Source of the DNA: JANQEU01 sp965242805
Lineage (GTDB): Bacteria; Bacteroidota; Bacteroidia; Cytophagales; Cyclobacteriaceae
Direction: 5' to 3'
NCBI GenBank assembly: GCA_965242805.1
Contig: CBDETD010000002.1
Span: 4,092,001 to 4,156,000 of the forward strand
Length of the DNA stretch: 64,000 nucleotides
This document shows positions 26,205 to 35,413 of the stretch, one piece after another (the first letter of the stretch is position 1; each line of letters begins with the position of its first letter). The notes beneath the pieces were generated by a model. The model was not told the origin of the DNA and did no database searches. It saw only the letters and a list, made by a program, of their open reading frames with translations. The position numbers were made by a program, and so were the translations under genes.

Positions 26205-27085
26205 TTAGATATATTAAAAGGATTTTTGGAACTTGGTTTCAAAAAACAATTAGACAGGAACTTCATAGGTTCTTTCTTGAAAATATTCCTCAGAAATCCA
26301 TTGAGCAGATCAATTTACTTGCTGTGATGTCTAATTCGAAAACTAAATTGAGCTTCAATGACGCCGGATTTCGCGTTCATTCTCAAAATGAAGAAGACGG
26401 ATTAATTCTATTTATTTTTTCTTTGATTTCAACCACAAACAAGAAATGTGTAGAAATCTGTTGTGGAAATGCATTGGAATGCAATACAACTAATTTAATA
26501 ATTCATCATGGGTGGACTGGGTTAATGTTTGATGGTTCTGTCGAGAATATTACCATGGCGAAACAGTTTTTCAGTAATATCCCTGATACCAAGTATTGGC
26601 CACCAAAGATTGTCAATCAATGGATTACCGCGGAGAATGTTAATGAACTTATTGAATCTCAAGGATTTTCGGGAGAAATTGATCTGTTGTCAATTGATAT
26701 AGATGGAATTGATTACTGGTTATGGGAATCAATTTCAGTTATAAAACCTAGAGTTGTAGTTACAGAAATAAACCATCTTTGGGGTCCTGAAGAAAGTGTG
26801 ACGGTTCCATATGATCCACAATTCAAAGCAGTTTTCACCGAACATGGTTCTGATTATGCTGGAGCATCTCTTAAGGCATTTGTGAAATTAGGGAAAAAGA
26901 AAGGATATAAACTTATTGGTACCAATCGTTTTGCTACAAATGCTTTTTTTGTAAGAAATGATCTTATTTCTGAAAGACTTCCTGAAATGCAGCCAAAGGA
27001 CTGTTTCCATCACAATCGTGCTCAGTTTGGGATTAAAGAACGGTTACCAAACATAAAAAACATGAAATGGCAGAGAATAGATTAG
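26195..27085 (+). CDS. FkbM-related putative methyltransferase
   Basis: A 296-residue protein with a recognisable but divergent FkbM-like layout. FRVHSQNEEDGLILFIFSL is a lead-in motif, CVEICCGNALECNTTNLI replaces the usual VGANxG loop, and LLSIDIDGIDYWLWESI corresponds to the IDVEG segment. The ICCGNALEC loop with three cysteines is unusual and may alter cofactor handling. It belongs to an uncharacterised group found in polysaccharide loci. Methyl transfer to a sugar is the most likely activity but is inferred from fold similarity only. Confidence 0.65.
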   Translation: MALIRYIKRIFGTWFQKTIRQELHRFFLENIPQKSIEQINLLAVMSNSKTKLSFNDAGFRVHSQNEEDGLILFIFSLISTTNKKCVEICCGNALECNTTNLIIHHGWTGLMFDGSVENITMAKQFFSNIPDTKYWPPKIVNQWITAENVNELIESQGFSGEIDLLSIDIDGIDYWLWESISVIKPRVVVTEINHLWGPEESVTVPYDPQFKAVFTEHGSDYAGASLKAFVKLGKKKGYKLIGTNRFATNAFFVRNDLISERLPEMQPKDCFHHNRAQFGIKERLPNIKNMKWQRID

Positions 27086-27086
27086 A

Positions 27087-28202
27087 ATGAAAATTGGATT
27101 TATAACGACACTTTCTACCAACATTGGTGATGATTTTATTAGGAAAGGAATCCAATTCTTATTGGATAAGATTCTACCTAATCCTGAATATGTTGAAATA
27201 AATAAACACAAACCATACTCCGTTTATCCGAGATTCCATCCTCTGTATTTGGGTAATTTTATTCCAGATGAAAGAGGTGGGCATAGGACGAAGAGAATTC
27301 TCAATGGAATATTTGGTTCCTTGGGACAATCAAAGTTTCATGAATGTGATGTCATTCTACAGTCTGGTGCGCCAGTTGTCTGGCCGAATTGTCATAGAAG
27401 CGAATGGACGAAACCAATATGGTACGATATTGTAGGTAAGATTCATACTGAAAAAAAAGTACTCAATTTAGCCGCAGGATCATGTTATCCCTGGGAGTCT
27501 CAACCCAACACTATTCCTAATACACAGGACAGAAAATTCATCTCAGATATTCTAAGCTTTTGCCAGCTTACTACCGTTAGAGATAAGTTAGCTGAATCAT
27601 TGTTCAATGATTTATATAATGAAAAACTAATACGAAAACCATGTACAGCCTTTTTCTCTTCTGATGTAATTTCTGGAATTAAGGATAGTGACTATGTTCT
27701 AATAAACTATATGAAAGGAGGAGGTCATTTCGATTGGAAGCAGAAAATCGACGAATTAGAATGGGAAAATACAATTAAATCTGTGGTCAAAGATTTAAGA
27801 AAAAGACACAAAGTAGCTTTCCTAGCTCATGATATAAAAGAATTTCATGCATCAAAAGAGTTGAATCCGAATATTCCTGTTTTCTTTCCTAAAAACCTGA
27901 AAGAATATTTTGAATTAGTCACTAATTCCAAAGGTGCAATCAATAACAGGATGCATGCATCTGTAGGAATGGCAAGTTGTGGTGTACCTTCTTTAGCAGT
28001 CTGTACTGATTCTAGATTACTGATGGTCGAGAATTTGGGATTGCCTATTAAATATGTTAAAGACGCAAATAGCACTTACATAATTGAGACAATCGAACAG
28101 TTGATTAAGAATAAAGCTAAACACAAAGAACAGTTGCTTACTCTTAAAAAGAAAAGTGCCCTTGAATATTTGGAAATCTTGAAATCAGTATTAAAGAATT
28201 AA
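27087..28202 (+). CDS. Polysaccharide pyruvyltransferase family protein
   Basis: A 371-residue protein opening MKIGFITTLSTNIGDDFIRK, the glycine/aspartate start of the pyruvyltransferase fold. The family's key segment GAINNRMHASVGMASCGVPS has the conserved R-x-H. Members transfer pyruvate from phosphoenolpyruvate to a sugar, forming an acidic ketal that can decorate or cap surface glycans. The stop codon overlaps the next start by one base (TAATG). The presence of a pyruvyltransferase supports an anionic surface polysaccharide. Confidence 0.82.
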   Translation: MKIGFITTLSTNIGDDFIRKGIQFLLDKILPNPEYVEINKHKPYSVYPRFHPLYLGNFIPDERGGHRTKRILNGIFGSLGQSKFHECDVILQSGAPVVWPNCHRSEWTKPIWYDIVGKIHTEKKVLNLAAGSCYPWESQPNTIPNTQDRKFISDILSFCQLTTVRDKLAESLFNDLYNEKLIRKPCTAFFSSDVISGIKDSDYVLINYMKGGGHFDWKQKIDELEWENTIKSVVKDLRKRHKVAFLAHDIKEFHASKELNPNIPVFFPKNLKEYFELVTNSKGAINNRMHASVGMASCGVPSLAVCTDSRLLMVENLGLPIKYVKDANSTYIIETIEQLIKNKAKHKEQLLTLKKKSALEYLEILKSVLKN

Positions 28203-29335
28203 TGCTTAAGGAATTATTCAAAGACATTGTACTTCTTTCAATAAGGACTTTATCATGGATTCTGTACATAACTAAATTCAGTAGTGAAAACAAAATACTG
28301 ATAGTGAAAATAGACGCTATTGGAGATTATGTTTTGGTCCGTAACTATTTTGAAGAAATTAGGAAATCTCAAAAATTTGCAGGACACCAGATTCATTTTG
28401 TTGGGAATATCGTGACAAAAGATCTTTCTTGTTTCCTCGATTCCTCATTGTTTATCAAGACAGTCTGGATTGACCGCAAAAGGATTTCAAATTGGTTTGA
28501 TCTTCTATTTCAGCTTAGATCTATTCTATTTGAAAAATATAATTACATCATTAATCCTACATATTCTCGAGATTATTATGGAGATGAAATCATAAGAATA
28601 ATCCATTCAAGAAATAAAATAGGAATGGTTGGAGATCTTTCAAATCAGAACAGAAAATGGAAATCCTTCCACGATAACAAGTATACGAAGCTGGTTTCAG
28701 TTCCAGATGAATTAATAATGGAGTTTGAAATTAACGCTGGCTTTTTTAGCGACTTGCTTGAAATATCTGTAAAGCCAAAGGTGGAAATAGATCTTAAGCC
28801 TAAATCCCCAAAAAAAGAATATATTGTCATTGGTATAGGTGCTGGATCCGTATCCAAAATGTGGTCCGAAACTAATTTCATAGAACTTATTGATTCATTT
28901 AATGAGAAGTTTCCATCAATAGAAGTTTGGTTGGTGGGTGGAATTGGTGAAAAGGAAGTATCGAAAAGCATCGTCAATGGGGTTACAATCAATCGGCATA
29001 ATGTTATTAATACCGTAGGAAAGACGAGTCTGAAAGAACTATTACCAATAATCCAAAATGCTACATTGATTTTGTCGAATGATACAAGTATCTCGCATAT
29101 CGCTGTTGCATTTAAAGTACCTATGATCGTACTATACAAAGGTGATCATTTCGGTCGTTTTCATCCTTATGATTCGAAAGTGCCAAATGTTAGAACGATA
29201 ATACCTTCGGCTCTAATAGAATTACTTGAAGATTCAAGCTATAGAAAAAAACAACGAAGTAAATTATCAGAATTTGAAATCAACAATATTTCTGTTAAGG
29301 ACGTCCAAAAAGAAATTCTAAATATGATTAATTGA
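28202..29335 (+). CDS. Glycosyltransferase family 9 (heptosyltransferase-like)
   Basis: A 377-residue GT9 protein. KILIVKIDAIGDYVLVRNYF is the N-terminal GT9 signature with its D-x-x-G-D, and a second domain contains IVIGIGAGSVSKMWSETNF followed by LILSNDTSISHIAVAFKVP. This S-N-D-T-x-x-x-H motif binds the nucleotide-sugar donor in heptosyltransferases. Its role is probably addition of a heptose or related sugar in an LPS-type glycan. It is the last gene of the operon, ending 32 bases before the adhesin gene. Confidence 0.87.
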   Translation: MLKELFKDIVLLSIRTLSWILYITKFSSENKILIVKIDAIGDYVLVRNYFEEIRKSQKFAGHQIHFVGNIVTKDLSCFLDSSLFIKTVWIDRKRISNWFDLLFQLRSILFEKYNYIINPTYSRDYYGDEIIRIIHSRNKIGMVGDLSNQNRKWKSFHDNKYTKLVSVPDELIMEFEINAGFFSDLLEISVKPKVEIDLKPKSPKKEYIVIGIGAGSVSKMWSETNFIELIDSFNEKFPSIEVWLVGGIGEKEVSKSIVNGVTINRHNVINTVGKTSLKELLPIIQNATLILSNDTSISHIAVAFKVPMIVLYKGDHFGRFHPYDSKVPNVRTIIPSALIELLEDSSYRKKQRSKLSEFEINNISVKDVQKEILNMIN

Positions 29336-29367
29336 TCACTAATATCCAATTTTCTAATGACGTATAG

Positions 29368-32300
29368 ATGGGTAGTCGACTATACATAACATCAATTCTC
29401 TTATGTTCTTTTTATCTACTTGCCTACACGCAATGCCCGATATCCTCATTTACTATCCCCGCAAACGTATGCAAACAGGAAACATTTTCCGTAGGCAACA
29501 GTAGCATAGGTGCCGATTATTACCAATGGGATTTCTGTGGCGGCGATATCTTGGAAATACCTAATGGTGATGTTGTGAATGCATCTGGTTTTACAGGAGC
29601 ATCGTCTAATTTCAAAATAGTAGAAGACAGCGGATCCTGGTATGGATTTGGTGTAAGTAGAAGCGATGAGATATATAGACTAGCATTCGGTTCTGATCCT
29701 ACAAATCTTAATCCAGCAAGTAGCGTAGTTCAAGGGATTGGAGGCTTTACAAATTCACCGGAAGATATTGATTTCGTAAAAGTAGGAGTGACGTGGATTG
29801 CAGTAATATCGAATTTGAATTCTTCAGATTTGACAATAGTGGATTTCAGTTCCGGGTTGGGAGAAGATCCTACCTCAGTATACAATCTTACTATTACAGG
29901 TATTACTGTAACACAAGCATCAGGCATTCGGATTGTTGAAGAAATGGGCAACTATACTGCGATTCTGGCTAACAGAGGACAAAACAGTGTAATTGTAATT
30001 GACCTTGGTACTGATTTAAGTTCAATTATTTCGGCTCAAGAGATTTCTGTAACTGGATCAAATTCCTTAAGAGATATTACTATAGTTAGAGAATGTTCCG
30101 ATTGGCATTTATACACCTTGTCTTTAGGCAATAATGCTATACATCATCTTACTTTCAGTGGCACAATTACTGCCGTACCAAATCAAGCTACCTTAACGGT
30201 TTCTGGAGATCCTTTTGTAAATCCAAGAACTATTGTCTGTATTCAAGAGGGGTTAGACTATTTCCTATTACTCAGCTCTGCAGGAGGAGAATTCTATCGA
30301 GTTGCTTTGGGGGACAATTTGTTGTTACCAAATGTAACTTCAACAGACTTAACGGATCTTGGTGTTTTCGGAAATATGCTTGGATTCGATATAGTACGGG
30401 GTGATGGTAGTATTATAGGATATGGAATTGGTTCAACTGATCAAATTTTATATCAACTACGATTAGAGAAAGATTGTAATGTTTCAATTGAAACGAGTAC
30501 TGATTCAATTCCCTCTGGTATACGATTTTCTTCTTCTGGTGATTATGAAGTACAACTAAGAACAATTTCTGATGCTGGTGAACACACATCTGTTCAACAA
30601 ATCACGATTACCTCGGACATGGCACCAGATGTCGATTTTATGATAGATAATAGTCGTTGTATTACAAATGCAAATACCTTTAGCGCTATTCCTTCATCAG
30701 GGCTGAATTATAGTTGGAACTTCAATGGCGAGGGAAGTGACACAAACGGAATTTCCAACTTTCAATTCCCTACAGTCGGAGAAAAGAATGTTCAACTAGT
30801 TGTAAATGACGGGACATGCAATAACATGGTCTCAAAATCAATTGATATCTATGTAGAACCCTCCAGTCCTGATTTCGATTTTAGTGGAACTTCATTATGC
30901 ACAAATTCTCAAATTACCTTCTCCAATTTAACAGATGAGACTGGGGTGGAGTCCGTGATCGGATATAATTGGGATTTTAATGGAGAAGGTCAAAGCTTCC
31001 AAAAAGACACAGTATTCACATTTTTAACTGATGGTAATAAGTCTGTAGGATTACAGGCATTTATTCCTGGATGTACGACATCTGTATATACCGAGATTAT
31101 CGCAATAGAGACTGGTCCCAATCCACTTTTTAGTTACTCTGGGAATTGTGAAATTGGTTCGAGTATTCAATTTACAAATGAATCATTTGGGGAAAATATT
31201 ACAGGATATTCCTGGGACTTCGGAGATGGCGTATCCACATCTATGGAAGAAAATCCGGTGTTCAACTACTTAACAGGGGGACAATTCAATGTAGAACTAA
31301 CAGTCACTAATGCTTCCGCTTGCAACTCCATATTTGAAGATATAATCATTGTAACCGATGATCCTCGTGCTGATTTCTCTTTTTCTGGTGAGACAGAAGG
31401 TATCGAAGTTGAATTTAACGGACTAGACCAATCCCCTTCTGGTGATTCGATCAACCTTTGGCAATGGAATTTTGACGGTTTAGGCACATCATCTCTGCAG
31501 AGTCCGACGTATGTTTTTACCAACCCAGATGAATACAATATTTCATTGCAAATATCAACTAGTCAAGGATGTTTTGAGCAAATAGATAAATCTATAACCA
31601 TTAATGAGGCCAAATGTCCAATTGCCAGTTTTTCAATGCCGAGTTCTATTTGCTTAGATGAGCCAATGTCAATCGTGAATTCAAGCATAAATGCTGTTTC
31701 TTATGAATGGGATTTTTGTATTGGAGATATTTTGGAACCTCCAAGTGCTGATACTGTTGAAACAACTGGCTTTGTTGGTACTTCCTCGAATTTCAAAATA
31801 GTAGAGAATGAAGGCTTGTGGTATGGATTCGCAGTCAGTAGGAGTAATATCGTATCAAGAATATCTTTTGGATCCGACCCTTCCAACTTGAATCCAACAA
31901 TTGATGATTTGACTGGTGTTAGCGATTATGTTGATTCTCCAGAAGATATTGATTTTATAGAAACTGGGGGGAAATGGTATGCGGTTATTTCAAACTTTAA
32001 TAATTCAAACCTGACCGTACTTGCTTTCGATTCGGATCTTGACACCCATCCAAATGACATTTACAATCTACCCATAACTGGAATTACAATTGATCAAAAT
32101 TCAGGATTGGATCTAATTGAAGATTCAGGAAATCTTTACGCAATATTGGCAAATAGAGGTAGAAATAGTGTAGTTCTTATAAATTTTAGTTCAAATTTTG
32201 AAAGCATCCTTTCAGCTCAAGAAATATTAGTAGCTGGATCCAACTCACTAAGGGATGTAACCCTTTTTCGGGACTGTTCAGACTGGCATTTATTTACATT

Positions 32301-35091
32301 ATCTCTAAATAATAATTCAATTCATCATATCATTTTTCAAGACTCCATTACGGCCGCTCCCATTCAGAACGTGATTTCTTTAAATGGTGATGCTCTGAAA
32401 GATCCAAGAACTATTATAGGCATCAAGGAGGGGTTAGAAAATTATCTATTAATTAGTTCTGCAGGAGGTGAGTTTTATAGAGCTAATCTTGGTGAGAATT
32501 TATCTGCTGATACTGCTTCGGTAACTGATTTGACAGATCTTGGAGTTTTTGGCGACATGCTAGGATTTGATATTGCAAGAGCCAATGGGAATATAATAGG
32601 TTATGGAGTTGGATCAACCGATCAATTCTTGTACCAGCTTTCATTTTCTAAGGAATGTGGAGTTTCTCAAGAAGTTAATGACACGGAAATACCAAAAGGA
32701 ATTACATTTTCCGAGCAAGGCATTTACAACCTACAATTAAAAACTATCTCTGCCAATGGTGGAGAATCCATCGAAGTACAACAAATTAGTATTTCTTCAA
32801 ACTTGGCTCCCGATATTGCTTTTGATTTAGATAATAACAATTGTGTTTTAAATCAAAATACATTCCTTGCTATCAATAACTCTCTAGATATCACAACCTA
32901 CTCCTGGGACTTCACCTCTGATGGTATCATTGATACTGCCATAGCCAATCCATCCTATCAATTTGATACTGCCGGCACCTACACCGTCCGCCTCGACGTC
33001 GAAGCGGCAAACGGGTGTCACAATTTTACTGAAGAAGAGATCACCATCTACCCACCGCCCCCTGATCCAACCTTTTCTATTGCGGAAAGTGTATTCTGCG
33101 ATGAAGCAGAACTCCATATTCTGAATAGTACTGACGAAACTGGTTATGACGATGTCCTTACCTACAATTGGGAGATCGTCGAACTGGATTCCACATTTAC
33201 CGGAGATGAGCCTACTTTGTTTTTTGATCAGGAAGGGCAGAAGATCATTAGGGTATTCAGTTCACTTCCCGGATGTGAATCGGATGTGGTGGCAGATACT
33301 ATTTTAGTGAATCCCGCTCCGGAAACAGTTTTTGATGTGAATGATAACTGCCTCGGTGAGATCACCACCTTCCAGAACTTATCGGAAACTGCTCCCGATT
33401 ACACCTGGAGTTTCGGAGATGGATTTGAAAGTACACTTCAGGCACCTGAACATGCGTACGATCAGGTTGGTGACTATACCGTATCGTTGACCGTAACAGA
33501 TGATATAGGCTGCAGTAATTCTTTCCAACAAGAGGTGCGGATATCTGGACAACCAGTAGCTGGATTCCAGACTTCTCTGATCTGTGAGAATGAGGAGGTG
33601 ACCTTCCAGGATACATCATCCGTGGCGAACGCAGATATCATTGGCTGGGAGTGGTACGTGAATGATGAACTGGTTTCTACCGAACGAAATCCTACCATCT
33701 CTTTTGATGGATCCGGGGATTTTAACGTCAGACAGGATGTATCCAGCTCAGGAGGATGTTCCATCGGAGTTGAACAAACAGTTTCAGTACTCCCTGCACC
33801 AGTTCCTACATTTGAAATTATTTCTGCATGTGTGGGTGAAACTTTTTCCTTCATAAACACTGCCGATCCTACAACCTTCTTTGCAGCACAATGGGAACTG
33901 GATCAGGACCAGTTCCAAGGCGACACGGTCCAGATAACATTCGATGAGCCCGGAGAATATGCCATGGAACTGATGCTAACCAATGTGAACCTGTGTTCGG
34001 AAATGGTTTCACAGGCATTCACCGTGTACGAAGCTCCTGTACTTGACTTTGAGTTCTTTGATACCTGTGAAAATGATTTCACCATTGTTGCTGATTCTTC
34101 CACCTTTACAGATGATCCAATCATCGCCAGGGAATGGTTGGTTAATGGAGAAACAGCAGGAAATGGATCCCAGGTGATCCGTTCATTCAATGACAGTGGG
34201 CTCTATGATGTTACCCTGTTGGCTACCACACAATCCGGATGTGAATATTCTCTAACTCAATCGGTGAATATACTACCCTCGCCAGTGTCTGAGATCGGAT
34301 CAGAAAGTGATTTTGCCGTAGCTACTACTTCTTTGGATTTTGAGAATCTAAGTAATAGTGATTCGGTATTCTGGTTTGTGAATGACTCTCTGTTGAAGAC
34401 TGGAGGGGATTTCACCTACCAGTTCAGTCAGGAAGGTGTCTCAGATATTACCCTGATCTCTATCAACGATATAGGTTGTTCGGATACTGTTTCCACCGAT
34501 ATTTTGGTGGCAGTTCCGGAAGTGAACCTGCAGCTTCTTGATTTCCAGTTAGAGGAATCCGAACAATTTGCTTCGGTTATCCTGGATGTGAGAAATAGTG
34601 GAAACCTACCAGTTGAGGAATTAGATGTCGTAATTGAGCTCGACAATCAGATCCCATTGAAAGAAGTGATAAACACACGAATAAACATTGGTGAAAGCAA
34701 CATCATTCGACCGAACATTGAGATCCCGCTCTCAGGGTTTGTTGGCAATGTTTGCGTTACCGTGTCTTCTAATTTCGATTCCGATGACCTTGATCCCTTT
34801 GACAACGAGCAATGCATTGCCATTAAACCGAAAGTTGTATTTGAGCCACCGTTCCCAAATCCTGCTTCTACAGAATTGGTATTGAAGTCCATTCTTCCCA
34901 ACGATGGAAAGATTGAGATCACTCTGATCAGTCTTACAGGGATGGTCATCCTGAACCGAAAATACAAAGAGTTGGACGCCGGATTGAACACATTCGTTCT
35001 TGAATTGGATGATGTTGAGTCGGGTGTTTATTTCCTTAAGGTTCAGAGTGGAGGGAAGATCAAGACGAATCGGGTGGTGGTGAGTAGATAG
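29368..35091 (+). CDS. Large secreted PKD-repeat adhesin with T9SS C-terminal sorting domain and tandem duplication
   Basis: This is a 1907-residue exported protein with signal peptide MGSRLYITSILLCSFYLLAY. Residues 23-370 and 750-1097 are two co-linear 348-residue copies of a beta-propeller-like module (each contains SSNFKIVE, SPEDIDF, GITxxQxSG, GSNSLRD, SSAGGEFYR, LTDLGVFG, GYGxGSTDQ). Each copy is followed by PKD-type domains such as YSWDFGDGVSTSMEENP and TWSFGDGFESTLQAPEHAY, so the repeated unit is about 727 residues. A CARDB-like segment lies near 1715-1820. The last ~80 residues, from PFPNPASTELVLKSILP, with GVYFLKVQSGG and a basic end, form a type-A T9SS sorting signal. It should cross the outer membrane by T9SS and be anchored to a surface glycan. 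Base composition changes near base 32,890. Confidence 0.92.
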   Translation: MGSRLYITSILLCSFYLLAYTQCPISSFTIPANVCKQETFSVGNSSIGADYYQWDFCGGDILEIPNGDVVNASGFTGASSNFKIVEDSGSWYGFGVSRSDEIYRLAFGSDPTNLNPASSVVQGIGGFTNSPEDIDFVKVGVTWIAVISNLNSSDLTIVDFSSGLGEDPTSVYNLTITGITVTQASGIRIVEEMGNYTAILANRGQNSVIVIDLGTDLSSIISAQEISVTGSNSLRDITIVRECSDWHLYTLSLGNNAIHHLTFSGTITAVPNQATLTVSGDPFVNPRTIVCIQEGLDYFLLLSSAGGEFYRVALGDNLLLPNVTSTDLTDLGVFGNMLGFDIVRGDGSIIGYGIGSTDQILYQLRLEKDCNVSIETSTDSIPSGIRFSSSGDYEVQLRTISDAGEHTSVQQITITSDMAPDVDFMIDNSRCITNANTFSAIPSSGLNYSWNFNGEGSDTNGISNFQFPTVGEKNVQLVVNDGTCNNMVSKSIDIYVEPSSPDFDFSGTSLCTNSQITFSNLTDETGVESVIGYNWDFNGEGQSFQKDTVFTFLTDGNKSVGLQAFIPGCTTSVYTEIIAIETGPNPLFSYSGNCEIGSSIQFTNESFGENITGYSWDFGDGVSTSMEENPVFNYLTGGQFNVELTVTNASACNSIFEDIIIVTDDPRADFSFSGETEGIEVEFNGLDQSPSGDSINLWQWNFDGLGTSSLQSPTYVFTNPDEYNISLQISTSQGCFEQIDKSITINEAKCPIASFSMPSSICLDEPMSIVNSSINAVSYEWDFCIGDILEPPSADTVETTGFVGTSSNFKIVENEGLWYGFAVSRSNIVSRISFGSDPSNLNPTIDDLTGVSDYVDSPEDIDFIETGGKWYAVISNFNNSNLTVLAFDSDLDTHPNDIYNLPITGITIDQNSGLDLIEDSGNLYAILANRGRNSVVLINFSSNFESILSAQEILVAGSNSLRDVTLFRDCSDWHLFTLSLNNNSIHHIIFQDSITAAPIQNVISLNGDALKDPRTIIGIKEGLENYLLISSAGGEFYRANLGENLSADTASVTDLTDLGVFGDMLGFDIARANGNIIGYGVGSTDQFLYQLSFSKECGVSQEVNDTEIPKGITFSEQGIYNLQLKTISANGGESIEVQQISISSNLAPDIAFDLDNNNCVLNQNTFLAINNSLDITTYSWDFTSDGIIDTAIANPSYQFDTAGTYTVRLDVEAANGCHNFTEEEITIYPPPPDPTFSIAESVFCDEAELHILNSTDETGYDDVLTYNWEIVELDSTFTGDEPTLFFDQEGQKIIRVFSSLPGCESDVVADTILVNPAPETVFDVNDNCLGEITTFQNLSETAPDYTWSFGDGFESTLQAPEHAYDQVGDYTVSLTVTDDIGCSNSFQQEVRISGQPVAGFQTSLICENEEVTFQDTSSVANADIIGWEWYVNDELVSTERNPTISFDGSGDFNVRQDVSSSGGCSIGVEQTVSVLPAPVPTFEIISACVGETFSFINTADPTTFFAAQWELDQDQFQGDTVQITFDEPGEYAMELMLTNVNLCSEMVSQAFTVYEAPVLDFEFFDTCENDFTIVADSSTFTDDPIIAREWLVNGETAGNGSQVIRSFNDSGLYDVTLLATTQSGCEYSLTQSVNILPSPVSEIGSESDFAVATTSLDFENLSNSDSVFWFVNDSLLKTGGDFTYQFSQEGVSDITLISINDIGCSDTVSTDILVAVPEVNLQLLDFQLEESEQFASVILDVRNSGNLPVEELDVVIELDNQIPLKEVINTRINIGESNIIRPNIEIPLSGFVGNVCVTVSSNFDSDDLDPFDNEQCIAIKPKVVFEPPFPNPASTELVLKSILPNDGKIEITLISLTGMVILNRKYKELDAGLNTFVLELDDVESGVYFLKVQSGGKIKTNRVVVSR

Positions 35092-35215
35092 AAAATCAAA
35101 AGAGAGATGTCTTTTTGACCTGCCCTAACCCCCAGAAGATGTCCTTAGTACCTGACAATAGAGTCAAGTAATCGCTAAGAAACCAAAAAGCCCATTGACA
35201 TGCTACCGCGTCATT

Positions 35216-35244
35216 GGCGACCGATGGAGGCACTCGAACATGAC
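35216..35244. repeat. Dispersed repeat, inverted partner of 39008-39037
   Basis: The reverse complement contains TTCGAGTGCCTCCATCGG (18 bases) flanked by GTCATG, as does the copy near 39.0 kb. The pair brackets the Lrp operon and the repeat array. Confidence 0.6.
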
Positions 35245-35251
35245 CGGCATA

Positions 35252-35285
35252 GGTTGTCACCTTTCGAGTACTCAGGGTGACAACC
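35252..35285. repeat. Hairpin with arms GGTTGTCACC / GGTGACAACC
   Basis: A perfect ten-base-pair stem with a 14-base loop, 160 bases after the adhesin stop. An A-rich rather than T-rich sequence follows, so a terminator role is uncertain. GTCACCCTGA-type words like this recur near 39.1 kb. Confidence 0.55.
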
Positions 35286-35386
35286 CATAAACAAAAAATA
35301 ATCTTCTTGTAATTAGGGGTTGTGACGAATAGATTGTTCCAATGTTAAGTTTTACAAGAATTAAACAGAATAATTTTTAGTTTTAT

Positions 35387-35394
35387 TACTTTTG
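35387..35394 (+). promoter_or_regulatory. -7 promoter box TACTTTTG for the Lrp operon
   Basis: An exact TAnnTTTG match whose last base lies 20 bases before the ATG at 35414, predicting a short leader of about 14 bases. The upstream region is A/T-rich without a clear TTTG box. Confidence 0.5.
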
Positions 35395-35413
35395 CAGCAA
35401 ATAATATTCTGAA

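Larger units (their letters stand above)
35092..35413. other. Gap of ~320 bases with repeat fragments and a promoter
   Basis: The gap holds a dispersed repeat (35216-35244) that recurs inverted near 39008-39037, a ten-base-pair hairpin (35252-35285) and a -7 box for the Lrp gene (35387-35394). No gene is visible. Confidence 0.65.
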
